A stretch of DNA of 64,000 nt from NCBI GenBank assembly GCA_022828445.1, contig JAIZZJ010000012.1:806001-870000 (forward strand), read 5' to 3'. Shown one piece after another: positions 9,950-21,994 of this stretch (positions within the stretch are counted from its first letter, which is position 1; every line of letters starts with the position of its first letter). The translations under genes and the position numbers were made by a program. A model generated the notes under the pieces. That model was not told the origin of the DNA. It ran no database searches and saw only the letters and a program-made list of their open reading frames with translations. This stretch comes from Graphiopsis chlorocephala (lineage: Eukaryota > Ascomycota > Dothideomycetes > Cladosporiales > Cladosporiaceae).

Positions 9950-11725
9950 CGATGCCGTCGCAGACTGTGTCATTAAGTCAATCGCCCCATCGTTCTGTCC
10001 TAGATCTCTCTTTGTATGCGCGAGATTGGTTATCGCCATGATCGTGTCTGGATGTGTCTCGTCCAGCACGCTCCGCCTCGCCTCCAACACCTTAACTTCC
10101 AGCTCCTCAGCTTCCTTCGATCGTCCTTAGTTCCAATACGTGGCGGTAAGATTGGCCTTGGCTTTGATCGTGTCTTGGTGGTCTTCTCCCAGCAGGCTCG
10201 TCCTCGCCTCAAGCACCTCGACCTTCATCTCTTCTACATCCTTCCACCGCCCGAGCTTGCCGTACGTGCTAGCAAGATTAGCCTTTGCTTATATAATGTC
10301 TTAATGCTCTTCTCCTAGCAATCTTCTGCTCTCCTTAAGCACTTTGAAATCCAGCTCCTCCGCGTCCTTCTACCTCCCTCCTTCCATAGCACCTGTCCTA
10401 CCCATAACCACATCTACCACAGTCCCTCTCCCTCTACGCCATTACTTGCGTTATGAAGGCGTTTGTTTACCGGTAAGTGGTCCATAACGTGCCGCCGGAA
10501 TAGTACCATGTTTGCCACTTTCTCTATGTTTACACATACTGCCGCTATGAAGGCGAGATATAGCCGCTAGTACTCAACTTGATTCACTCCTATACCCGCT
10601 CGCTACTGTACCAGGCTATGCATCGTGATACCCTTTTAGGGCTTGCTGACTAGCCTAACTAGCCCGTACTGTAGCAGTAACTTGACGCTAGCTCGGTATG
10701 AAAAGTCGTCCTACCGATCGTCCTCCGTTTTGCTTAGTAGTTCCCTGTATCTATATCGGTACCTCTACGTTTAGTCGATCATACGCATCTTCGAGCTTAA
10801 GACTAGCTAGTCGAAATAGCTCGTATTACACGTTCGCTCGATCCGGTAGTATCGCGAAGCTAAGCAGCTAAATAGGGTAGATGTTAGGATGACTGTCTTC
10901 TACCTCTCTAAGCGACGCTAGGCTAGTCTCCTACGCCGTTTATATAGTCTTCTTATATAAGCTTATTCGGGCAAACCCATCGTCTCGAAGCAGCCTATCC
11001 TGGCTGCGCCTGTAGTCTGTAAGATACTAGCGGTTACTAAGTCGTCCCCGTTCTCCACGTCAGCTCGAACTCGTGCTCCCGCCAAATCTATAGTTAGTAC
11101 GAGCTGATCGAGACACTTACTAATCCCCTCGACTAGCGTAAGGCAGCCGTACCTACGGCGCAGAGGCTCGTCGAAGAAGTTTATTACGAGGTAAACAGCT
11201 TCTTCTAGCTCTATAGTGTCGACTTTAACCGTCGGCGTGCGCCTACCTAGTAGTCGCGCTACCTGAGCATCCTGGCTCGTTACTATCGCCGTACCAGCCT
11301 TACCTTTCGGTATAACGCCGCTTACGTCCTACGTCAGATCATCTGCGTTGTCTAACACGACTAGCTATCTCTTGTCTTCGGCTCTACAGCGCAGCCACGA
11401 TAGCACTGCTTGCACAGCAGGCACATCCTGCAGCGGTCCGTCGCTAGACGCAGCCTCGACCGGGGATTCCAACTCGCCGTAACATCCTTTATAGCTCGAT
11501 CGTGCAGTCGCCTCGCTTCGCACGTCTATCCAGAGTTCCGGCATATACTCCTCCTCTTGATCCTGAATATAGCGCAGTACCAGCTGCGTCTCGCTAGTGC
11601 CGCCGAGACCCGTCACTGCGACATCGTACGCCAGTCCAGTTCCTTTATTCCTGCCTAACTTATCTTCTTATGCAGCTGTCTCGACAAGTGAGGTCGTTCT
11701 GTGAAGGTCGGTACGGTCGCAATGG
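9950..11725 (-). pseudogene. Decayed NB-ARC/TPR NLR-like receptor
   Basis: Minus-strand translation from 11,725 downwards gives, across several frames, FTERPHLSRQLHKKIS, then VAVTGLGGTSETQLVLRYIQ (a P-loop in which the expected GKT reads SET), VLSWLRCRAEDKR, LVVLDNADDLT (Walker B) and GTAIVTSQD. The end (about 10,270-9,960) holds kinesin-light-chain-like TPR units such as VKVLEARRSVLDETHPDTIM. This is the NB-ARC plus TPR order of fungal signalling NTPases (NLR-like). The frame is cut by TAG and TGA codons and by at least one indel just before the P-loop. The DNA is visibly rich in CTAG and TA words, in keeping with RIP. One G-to-A change in the P-loop (GGC to AGC) has the RIP context; AAG to GAG does not. 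Confidence 0.8.
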
Positions 11726-13245
11726 GCACGGTGACGCGACAACGGCTCGCTGCCATTGTATGGACAATCGCCTAGACTGTGAACTTTTCAGTTGGTCTGG
11801 ACTGAGAAATTATAGGTGAACAAGGACACACACCAGTCATCGATATACCTTCTGAACAGCTGGAATTTTTTGGCTTACACATAATATTTACGCGCTCATT
11901 TTGGCATTGAACCCAACCTTGTAAGTTACGTCCTCGGGTTTCAAGCCTGATTTGGTCCGCATAGTAAGTTCGCGACGGGTGCTAAGTCCAAGACCGGCAT
12001 TCGTGTCGTTCACTCAAACGTGAACAGAAGAGCTTTTTGATGATGACGATAAGCATTTTGTACCATGATCTAAGAGATATGCCAAGGCAGTGTTTCAGCA
12101 GCGACCTTAGATAATTCCTGTGAGGCGCACGAGAGCGGGATAACGCAAGCAAAGATATAAGTGAGTAGGTACATTCTTAGCAAGCTATCAATGTCACATT
12201 CTCAATATTGGACCCTTCATATATACTTATAACTTCGTTCACATGTTTCGGTCTCGAATCCTGGAACCAGGAACCGGTACTAATACCAGAGCCAGAGATT
12301 GGAATTATGATTCAGGGTCAGCCCAATCGGCGAAGCCCTAAAGGGTGTAGTCAAGTTCACGTGGCGGCTGAAGTGTCGCGTGAGGGCCGGGCGCTATAGT
12401 GGAAGGACATAGCGGCAGCCGCTTGCCCGATTTGCTCACTGCTGCTCCTTCCATTGGAGAGATCGACCCTCCTCTAATTATGCCCCGATTCCAGGATTCT
12501 TGGGCCTATGTACGCTAGCTTAAGGACAATCCAGGATTGCAGTTTTTGTACAAAGAAGGTATCAGACCACGAGTCACAGTATCTCGAACTATCTCGCTCA
12601 ATCCTAATACCAGTTTCTGTATGTGATATACCAGAACCTCCTCCAGTATCTTGCGTGCGACTTGTGACAAGAAAAGCTTTTACGTGGCTGCGATGTATTC
12701 GCCTTACGAATTCCGAATGTTGTAGTATGGCCGTGACATCGCGGTCATGTTCTGTGCAGTATGTTCTAGCAAACCTGCTTGCTGGATGGCACTAGGTCGC
12801 AACACACTTGGCAGTACACGATGCATAGAATCATATTTCGAGCCGACCCCTTCTTTCCAGGAACATAGTGAACAGTCTTGATCTGATCACTACTCATCTT
12901 CTTGTACTCTGGATTTGGAGTTTGGAGGCCAAGTCTCGTCTTTTTACGGCGTCGATTCAGTTAGCTCAAAAAGGAAAGTCACAAGCTGGAACATAAACAG
13001 GCGGGAATATCAGGCGTCAAGACAACATAATGCTGGGATCCTGCAACCATTAAAGACGGTGAGAATGGGGGATTTCGGACGGGATGCCCAGTTTTCACTG
13101 ACCTATGGTCGTATGTGCTTATGTGCTTGATGATAGAAAATATAGATATCTGAGTTTACATTCGATTGCACTTCGGCTCTACAGTCTTGTACTTCGCACT
13201 CTTACGCAAAACGTATGCCTAGACTATCCGATACTGAGACCAGTC
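11726..13245. other. Non-coding stretch between NLR relic and fucosidase
   Basis: Reading frames are all below 100 codons and without motifs. Copies of GAATCC/CCAGGA words near 12,260 and 12,490 resemble the inverted repeat at 418-443. The last 300 or so bases would hold the 3' end of the fucosidase transcript. Confidence 0.4.
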
Positions 13246-15713
13246 TCACAGACCATAGGCGACTTTGAACACCCAGCAGGTGTCTTCGGAGTCAACAAGA
13301 GTCTTCGGCGTGTCAATAGTAAGGTAACCGTCTTTGTCTTTCGACCATTGGAGAGCCATCGAGCCATTCGATCCAACCATCGTGATCTTGTCACCTTCAA
13401 GTACCGGAATCGGCGCCTCGACATAGAGCGTGCCATTGATGGGCTTCTCAAACGTCAAGATATAGAAAGCCTCATCTGTTTGCGTGAAGCGAATGTGAGC
13501 GCCAACCTCGGGGGTGACGAACCAGTAGGTCGTGTTGAAGATCGCTTCAGAGTGTGCGTGAATCCATTTCCCGGCTTCTCGCAGCGTGTTCGCTTCCGTC
13601 TCGGCGATGGAGCCGTCTGCTCGAGGTCCGATATCGAGAAGGAAATTGCCGTTCTTGGAGACCATGTCAACGAGGTCGAAGATCAGAGTTGAAACGTTCA
13701 TGTACGCGCTGGGTTCGGTGGCTCTGTACGCCCGTCAGCTTGTGTTCATTTGATTTGTAGCTCTAGCGAGAGAAGACTCGCCGATTATAGCCATAGCTGT
13801 AAGGATCCATTCCTTGGTTGGACTCCCACTTCCTCCGCTGCGAAGTCGAAAAGGTAGCATATTCTGGAGTGTCAAAGTCCGCTACTTCAGCAACGCCACA
13901 TCGAGAGTTGATGGTAACTTCACGACCCTGCTCGCGAGCCTTATTCCACCAATCCGAGGCAAAAGAAGCTGTCGCGTTAGCGGCACCGCAGTCGCACCAC
14001 ATGATATCAGTCTCGTAGTCGTAGGCCAAAATCTCCATCTGCGGGACCATAATGTCAGCAACGAAATCGTTGACAGGGAAGCCGCCGGTGTAAGGCTCTT
14101 CCAGTCCAGTGTACGGATTGCGAGCGATGATACCAGGCCAAGTGGTCGAGCTGTTCGTGGCAAGCTGCGAGAAGCCGTAGGGTGCAAAGTTCGGATTGAA
14201 CCATTCTGGCAGGGAGAAGTAAGTGCCGCGACGCAGGCTTGGCTGATACTCTTTCGCAGCGTCAAACAGTTCCGCGAGTAGGTCGCGCTTCGGACCGTAA
14301 TGTAGTGATGAGCGGTTCGTCGTATGCTTGGTATCGAAGTTGGCAAAGCCATCGTGGTGCTTTGTCGTGAAGACAAAATACGTGGCGCCGGCATCAGCGA
14401 ATAGATCAACCCACTCCTTTGCATCGAATTTCGAGGCCGTGTAGTTCTCAAAACTGTCGTCATAGTTCCAGTTTGGACCGAACGTACGAAGGCGATAGTC
14501 GTAGAAATCGCTTCGGTCAGCTTCGGGATGATGGGCACTGTACCACCAGAACCATTCCGCGTAAGACTCGTAAGGTGTTGAGTTGCCCCAGCCAGGTACC
14601 GAGTATGGTCCCCAGTGGATGAATATACCGAACTTGGCGTCGTCGAACCAATCTGGGCTGTTGTGGCGAGCCAGATTTGACAGGTCTGATGTCCAGTCGG
14701 TAAGACCCAGGTCGACATCGAAGTGCTGGTTTTGTGTGAGTTCGCCATCGTCAAGCTCGATCGTCGCCCATCCGCTATAAGATCCGTGAACGCCAATCTT
14801 GACAGTCTTTTGGTCGCCTGGACACAAGCGTCGGAGCTGACCAGGTTGAGTTGTAGTGACACCTGGCCCGCTCAGCTTTACTGTAAGACCTGAGCCAGAG
14901 ACGCACGAGGAACCGGCATTGTTCAACATCACTTCAATAAGCTGGCTGCCATTTGTGAGCTGCTGCTGGGTCGGTCGAACAGACTGCACAGACACCTGGC
15001 TGCCTTGCCACAAGGTCATGGCAAAGACATGCAGACGGCCTGTTGTTGTGTTTGTCGTTGAAGGAAGCTCGATAGTGCTCAGAATTTTTCCTGTCGAGAG
15101 TGGGCTGGTTATCTCGAAGATGTGAGATGTGTTACCGTTCGTGCCGTTAGCTGTGAAGCGATACGGGTACACGATCTCTCCGCGGTTGATAGTCAAGAAC
15201 GCAAACCATGGTTCGCTACGAAGTTCTGTCGTGGAGGTGGTATTGTCGGTGTAGGTGAAGGTCACATTCCCGGACACAGTCGTGAGCTCTACATCAGAAG
15301 CGACCAAGAACGAAGCAGAGAAGTATTGTGCTGCAGGGACCGAGAGGACCTGACTATCGCAGATGACGTTGTCCGAAGCATTACCAGGACGATAACCTGG
15401 AAAGTCGAATCGAATGCCGGTCTGTGTTGAAGTGTAGGAGCCGTTCGTGACCAGAGCAGGCGCAGCGTAAGACTGGTTCAAGTTGTCAAAGGCTGCCTCG
15501 CCGGGAAATCTGCCAAAAGCTTTGTTGTTGAATGCCGCTGTCAGATCGAGCGGTACGGACTATGGCAATATCAGCATAATATACCCATGATAAAATTGAA
15601 TAAGACGACCATCGAAATACCTCAATGCCACTTCTCCAACTGTGCATAGTCGATACCGCCACATGTGCGCCTTGGAGAGCCAACAGCAAAGCTGCAAGAC
15701 GTGCTGGTGCCAT
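13246..15713 (-). CDS. Secreted GH29 alpha-L-fucosidase
   Basis: Three exons: 15713-15621, 15559-13782 and 13723-13246, giving 782 residues. Exon 1 encodes a signal peptide (MAPARLAALLLALQGAHVAV). The first 280 or so residues form an N-glycosylation-rich accessory region. The GH29 catalytic barrel starts at WFDDAKFGIFIHWGPYSVPG and continues with AEWFWWYSAHHPE, YFVFTTKHHDGF, and TDIMWCDCG, whose Asp is the likely nucleophile by family analogy. It ends with SYGYNR and NGNFLLDIGPRADGSI. Alpha-L-fucosidases release terminal L-fucose from glycans and plant xyloglucan. Intron 1 (15560-15620) is GT-AG. Intron 2 (13724-13781) keeps frame only with a GC donor (GCGAGT), giving YGYNRATEPSAYMNVSTL as in relatives. 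The gene diverges from the glycosidase at 16411. Confidence 0.93.
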
Positions 15714-16410
15714 TGTACGTGGTTACCTGTTCTGTCGAAGCGATGTAGCCCAGCAAAGATATAGCATTGTCATCTGCATAGTGCACGACGCTTATCGTTC
15801 ATCGCGTTCATTGACGCCACCCCTAATGCTACCATCGTTCATCCTGGAATGCTGCGGTGGCCGTATACCCCACCGAGGCGATAACGATGTGCCATCACTA
15901 GTATAGTGCGCATCAGGCTCATGACACCGCGCCATCATTGTCAATGGCACGTCGTGATTGTCGTGGTGGGTATTCCATGTTTAGCCGAGATAGGCAGGGC
16001 GCTGCGATAGGCCACTGTGGCAGAGTCGTGTTTTGCCTCCGGGTAGAGCGAAGTTTGTCCCATTCCGTGATGCGAAGTATAAAACGCTATTCGACTGATA
16101 TCGCATCACAAACGTTCTATACTTAAGGCACCTCACACTACAAGGGTGCAAACTTGCACAAATGCCACCTTGGCCGAGCAACGTCATGAAGATCACCCTC
16201 CATCCTCGACGCTTCCCTTGTTGCTTGCCCGCACAAACCATAAACCATTTCTCCCCTCATCAACAGTGTGTGCAACCCTGCAATGTAACAGAGGCAATGA
16301 GACGCCGAAGATGGCAGGTGCTATTGCGCGGAGGCATGCGAAGCAGATATATGGGCAACATGAAGGCAATACGCACGAGGGCGTCGAGCTGAACAGGCAA
16401 GTCGAGCAAT
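15714..16410. promoter_or_regulatory. Shared divergent promoter region of two secreted glycosidases
   Basis: 697 bp separate the start codons of the fucosidase (-) and the second glycosidase (+). No credible reading frame occupies it. Two words fit the SYGGRG consensus of the carbon repressor CreA: 15868-15873 (as CCCCAC) and 16037-16042 (as CTCCGG). Such words are frequent by chance, so a role is inference only. Confidence 0.4.
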
Positions 16411-18170
16411 ATGTTGTTCTACGCTTTCATTTTCGTTCTTCTGCCTGGTGTCTATGCACAATTCAACAATCCTCCTGGCGTCGACATATGGTGTGGGAAA
16501 GCATACAGAGCCACGTGAGACACTTCGCAGGCAGCAATAGTCGCCAACACGAATGCTAATGCTTTAGAAGCAATGAATCTTTCAATCCTGGAGGGCAATT
16601 CATTGAGCCGGTAAGGTCTAAAGAGCCACTGCTGGGCTTCAAAGTCACAACTCGGATGAGCCTTTACCTGCAGGACGATGCGTACGGCAGTTTTGTCGTA
16701 GATGCCTCCATATCGGACTATGTCGGGAGCAAGTTGGAGCTCACTGTACACGACGCTGGTTCTTACGCCGACCACAAACTCAACATTACTTACTTTCTCG
16801 AAGGCCAGCCTTTGAGAGTCAACTCATCTGTTGCCCGTATCGGACAGAAAACTGAGCACTATTTCGATCTCTCACAGCTGGATATCAGTACAACCGAGCA
16901 CAACATCACCGCCGTGGCCACTCTCAGTGGGAGCAACTCAACTTTTCACGCGTGGACATCACTCCTCAGACTACCATTGCGGACAGACAACGGCAGTGCA
17001 ACTCGACTGGATCATACCTATGGTGGTCTGGCCGTGCGACGTGGTGAAGACACAACATGGAAGCCGATCTTTAGCTACACATACTATGTGCAGTGGAGCT
17101 TGTATTGGTACGCCAACCTATCCACTTTGGAAGAATTCGCATCCATGGGCTACAATGTCATCCACATTGTTCCTACTGGTGACCTTGGCGATACGCCCTT
17201 TCCTTGGGACAAATTTGAGCCATATCTGAACAAAGCAGACGAGCTTGGTCTTTTACTACAGTACGACGTCCGCTGGGAGTATGCCAATCTCTCGATCATG
17301 GTGGACCAGGTCACCAGACTAGCCTCACACCCTTCCATCTTACTGTGGTACACAGGTGACGAGCCAGATGGCAAATCGAATCCTATCAACTCGACCAGGA
17401 TTGCCTATGAAACCATTCGATCTATCGACCCGTACCATCCAGTATCCCTAGCGCTTAATTGCGCCGACTTCTATTACTCGGACTATGCTTCTGGAGCAGA
17501 CATCGTCCTTTCCGATGTCTACCCGGTCAGCACTAACACGTCTTACTCAGAAGTCTACGACACCCCGTGCAATGCCACCTATGGTTGCTGCGGCTGCGAC
17601 AATTGCAACGGCGCCTTCGAAGACATCTCCGACCGTCTCGACAGCTTTGCGCACTTTGACGACGTCTTAAGCTGGCAGAAGACCCACTGGGGCGCACCGC
17701 AAGCATTCGGAAACGAGACTTTCTGGACTCGCTACCCTACTGCTGCTGAAGAAGTTGTCATGAACATGCTCAGTGTGAATCATGCTGCTAAAGGCATCGT
17801 TATGTGGAACTACCCGACCACTGCGGCCATTCTCAATGTCACCAATGCCCTTGCGGCGGTATTGACCACTGACCGCGTGACGAATTTCTTCGTCAACTCG
17901 CCAATGGCTGGTCTGCTTCGAGCTGATGGCGCAGATAGAGTTGATGCTACCGTTTGGGACAGCGGCGACTCACTGCTGCTGAGCGTCGTGAACCTGAATT
18001 ATGGAAATCTAAACGGCAGCATCACCGTGCATCTACCTGCCGGTATGCAAGCGAATGCCGTGAACGAAAACTTATGGGGCGAAGCAGACTGGTCCGCTTC
18101 TGGCACTACCGTCTCTACAACTGGTTTGTTGGGTCTAGAAGTCTCTTTGATGGTGTTGCAAAAGTATTGA
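16411..18170 (+). CDS. Secreted glycoside hydrolase-like protein with a TIM-barrel core
   Basis: Two exons, 16411-16514 and 16568-18170, giving 568 residues. The intron is 53 bp (GTGAGA...TTTAG, with an AATGCTAATG branch-like word). Exon 1 supplies the signal peptide (MLFYAFIFVLLPGVYAQ) and CGKAYRAT; across the splice the frame reads ATSNESFNPGGQFIEPVRS. The N-terminal 150 or so residues look like a beta-sandwich. The centre (about 180-420) has FASMGYNVIHIVPTGD, LLLQYDVRWEYANL and SHPSILLWYTGDEPDG, a pattern of clan-A glycosidase barrels whose acidic DEPDG would sit at the end of a barrel strand. A Cys-rich segment (CNATYGCCGCDNCNG) and a C-terminal beta domain follow. Many N-glycosylation sites are present. 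I cannot assign a CAZy family. Its position next to a fucosidase suggests a shared glycan substrate. Confidence 0.8.
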
Positions 18171-18749
18171 GGCTATCTGGGACGTAGTGCATTCGTCTGT
18201 GAGGCTACGAGCAGGTTGAATTGGGCACTGATACATAGCGAGTGGCTACGGTGAATGCTCGTGTCATTTCCAGGTCATACCATATATATACATAAGAATT
18301 CACGGATCTACCAAGTCATTCCCAGTGATACATTCACGAGACCTTCCACCACATAGGTCAAGGAGTAACTTGCTGTCGGCGATGCAAATTCAGTACCGTT
18401 TTCCGAAGAGAGATTTTTGTACACCTGCGGAAGCCATCCCACTGGTACAAGATGACCTTATCTGCGACCAGAAATTGGTAGCAATAACAAGTTGGACATA
18501 GAGGAACTCCTTTTATTTATGTGGTCACCTGCAAGTCGATGTAGCACAACTACGTGCTGAAATATTCGCTGCGCCGCGTTCAATCCAGAACAGTGACGCC
18601 CGAAGCTTCTTCCGTTTCGCGCTAGCAACGGGTTTGTTTACTTTCGCGCTCTTCACCCACCCGCAAGCGGATCACGCTGCAGACGATAACACCGTACACA
18701 ACGCCTGGAAGAAGACACGACATCGCATACCACTACATACACGCCCGCC
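18171..18749. other. Intergenic, 5' flank of NDC80
   Basis: Contains an AT-rich CATATATATACATA run near 18,280, probably the 3' end region of the glycosidase transcript, and the NDC80 leader. No gene supported. Confidence 0.5.
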
Positions 18750-21081
18750 ATGTCGCAAGAAAGCGGCATGTTCTCTGTGCGCCGGCCACGCGAGACACTC
18801 GGTCCGATCAGTAACAATGCATCCGCGATCCCAATGCCCGCCTCGGCCATGAAGCGCTCAACATCGCAAAACCACTTTGGACAGGTGCCACCAACCGGAC
18901 AGCACATGCGCTCGACATCTGGATCGCGAATGTCGCTTGCGCCTGGCAGACCGTCGCAGCCCAACTTCCATCGGTCGTCTTCCGCAGGCAACCTGGCAGA
19001 GATGGGTTTCTCGACAGTACAGCGACACAGTACGGCGAACTTCTTGACTGGAACAGGAGGAAGAAAGAGCTTTGCGCCCGTTGCTAGCACTCCGGCACAC
19101 CCAATACAGCTACATGGACAGGATAGCACAGCGAGGAGGAGTAGCGTGTACTCTGTGCGCCCGTCGGCAGGATTTGGACCCACTGGCCACCAATCATTCT
19201 TCGCGACTGCACCACCTTCGAACGGAATTCCTGCTGATCCGCGACGACTGCGCGATAGCGCTACTCGAGCTATGATGGGTCAGGAGCTTATGGAGTTTTT
19301 GGGCCAGCGCAACTTCGAGGGAGAAATGAAGCACACGCTCACGCACAAGACAATGACTTCGCCTACGCAAAAAGATTTCAACATGATGTTTCACTTTTTG
19401 TATCACTGCATCGACCCTTCATATCGCTTCCAGAAGAACATCGACGCTGAGGTGCCACCTCTCCTCAAGCAGATGAGGTACCCATTCGAGAAGAACATTT
19501 CCAAATCACAACTTTCGGCAGTCGGTGGCAACAACTGGGCGACGTTCTTGGGTATGCTTCACTGGATGATGAACCTGGCCAAAATGATGGAGCAGTATGC
19601 ATACGGTGCATACGACGAAGCGTGTATTGAGGCTGGATTCGATGTCAAGGCCGATCGCATCACTTTCGAGTTTCTGTCAGATGCCTACAAGGAGTGGCTT
19701 TCCATTGAGGAGGACGATGACGAAGATGAGGAAAAACGCCGAATCGAGCCACATGTCGAAGTGATGGCCGCTAAGTTCGAACAAGCAAATCAGGCCAATC
19801 TGGAGCACTTGAGGCAACTGGAGGAAGAGGGTAAAGCACTTCAAGATCAGATTGATGAGCTTTCTAAATCTGCCCCACGACTGTCAAGACTGGATGAGCA
19901 GATCAAGATTCTTGAGGAGGACCGCGTCAAGTTTGAGAACTACAACGCTTCGATGGACGGAAAAGTCGACAAATACCAGCACCGCGCACAGCTTCTCCAG
20001 CAAGAAATTGAGCGTTGCGAGCAAGAATTGCAAGAGGCCGAAGAGGAAAAGAACGAACTTCAAAGGCGGGTGGACGACCAGGGCTTGAGTGTCCAGGACA
20101 TCGATCGCATGAACAGCGAGCGCGAGCGCCTACAGAAAGGCGTTGAGGCCACCGCGATACGCCTCGACGAAGCCAAAGACAGGACGTCGAAGAAAGAAGC
20201 GGAGACTGGAATTAAGCTTGACGAATTGGAAGCCGTTGTCCAGCGCTATAACAGCCTCGGATACCAAATTGGCATCATTCCTGCGACTGCTTCGAATGCG
20301 AATGGCTTCGATCATGAGCTGCACTTGACAATCAACGACGGGCCGGACTTTAGTGCAAGTCAGATGGGCGCATCGAGCCAACAGCTCTTTGAGTCCGACC
20401 GGCTTCTGCAAGATTCTAACAACGGCTACCAGCCATACAATCTCCTACGCAACAACGATCTCAAGTCTTCAAAGAAGGCTCTGCAGGATCTACGTAAAGC
20501 CATTTCCGACCGACGTAACGGCGCATTGGAGGAAGATATGGCGAAGATGGACATGCTTGACAAGACTCGCGAGGCACTGGAGGACAAGTATGCAGAGATG
20601 GAGACGTTGGAACACCGTCTGCGTGGTGCCCAAGAAGAGTTCGAGAAGATGAAAGAGATCTCGTATGCACAGAATATGGCCTCCGACACACAGATCGAGC
20701 GAATGGAGAAGGAGCTCGCGAAGATGCGCGCAGGCCTTACCGAGAGCGTCCAGCTGATGGAGCAGAGGGAGATGAACACCAACCTTGAGTAAGCATGCCC
20801 GAGTCGGAGTTAAGTTTAAGCATTTTGCTAACAGAAGTTACAGGTATGAACAGTTGACCTTGCGCTCCTCCGCTGTGCGCGAAGAACTGCACACAGAGCT
20901 TGAGCGTATGCTCAATGACATTATCAAGTTCAAAATCCACGTCCAGGGCAGTCTGGAAGCGTATGAGGACTTTGTCGCGCAGGAAGTCGAGCGTGAGTGC
21001 CAGGAGCAAGAAATTGCCGAAGGAGCTGCCCTGGATGAGCATGCCGGGTTTGATGGCCACGTGGACGAGATGGAAGAGTGA
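18750..21081 (+). CDS. NDC80: Kinetochore protein NDC80
   Basis: Two exons, 18750-20788 and 20844-21081 (intron GTAAGC...TTACAG, 55 bp), giving 758 residues. The disordered basic/serine-rich N-tail (about 1-155) contains TLGPISNNASAIPMPASAMK. The calponin-homology domain follows (about 165-290): PTQKDFNMMFHFLYHCIDPS, LKQMRYPFEKNISKSQL and NWATFLGMLHWMMNLAKMME. Long coiled coils make up the rest, broken by a TINDGPDFSASQMG linker. The short second exon (YEQLTLRSSAVREELHTELE) completes the C-terminal coiled coil that meets SPC24/SPC25. NDC80 is the microtubule-binding subunit of the outer kinetochore complex, and the positively charged tail is the target of Aurora B in known systems. Length fits fungal orthologues. 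Confidence 0.96.
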
Positions 21082-21994
21082 AGTAACTGCGTGATCGCCA
21101 TTGTCGTTGGTCGCATTGCGTTCTTTTTTTTTGGATGGGTGTTTTTCTGGGCGGGTTTTCCTTTGGGACGATGTTTACGACGATGATACCTCTTTCCCGT
21201 TCTTGAATAATGAAGTTTTTTCGTGTTTCGTTGTACATCTTTCTGGCATGAGCGTTTGCATAGATACCTCAGGGACACGAACGTTGTTAGCAATACCTCT
21301 CAGTCGAGGAACGAGCCATGACTGCGCCGGTCGCGATAAGGGCATGCGAACATGTTCGCCAGACCTTCAATCAAAGTTACCACACTGCGCGCCATATGGC
21401 ATCTGCTTCGCACTGGCGCATTCTGACAATATTAAAATGACGGAGGCCAGTTGGGCTGGCATGTCTCGCAGCCCAGCGTCTCGCAGGCAAGTCCCTGGCT
21501 GGCGGCCGTTGTTGGGCGCGGCGACGCACAAAACCTCGTGGCTAGGACGAACTAACGCCATGTCTCAATTGCGGGCCTCTAAACTCTCTCTCGCGCTCCA
21601 CACGCGTGCCCACCGTGATCCTTCCTTCTTCCTTTCCTTCTGTGACTTCTGTGTAATATCTCTGGACACATCCACGAAACTGTGAATATTCTGGGATGAC
21701 TGCGACGACAACGGGGCTTCTTCTGCGTATGGTCAGCTCGACCGGGTTTCTGGCTCTCGGCTAGTTTGGTGCCGTGCCCTTCTCTCTCTCCCTCTCCCCC
21801 GCCCAAAGGATAACGCCCCTAAGGATTCCCGCTGCACAGCAATCTATCAGGATCAGGATTCACGAGAAGCCGGCCAATCGAAAAAAGCCAACCAGTCCTC
21901 TGAGGTCAAAGAGTAAGCTGTAACACGGAAACCGCCCGATTCGTCCAAAATAAATATCACAACACGGTATTTGGTTGGAAAGCTACTACTATAA
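21082..21994. other. Intergenic between NDC80 and DUF2235 gene
   Basis: The T-run after 21,120 is in the NDC80 3' flank. The open frame of 194 codons at 21101-21685 has no motif and overlaps two promoters. Pyrimidine-rich tracts near 21,620-21,800 suit the leader of the downstream gene. Confidence 0.5.

Noticed and set aside
13882..14862. 326-codon minus-strand frame inside the fucosidase gene
   Set aside because: It overlaps GH29 coding sequence in another frame; its Ser/Thr/Arg-rich translation is typical of a shadow frame.
21101..21685. 194-codon plus-strand frame after NDC80
   Set aside because: No motif, begins in the 3' flank with a T-run; composition not protein-like.
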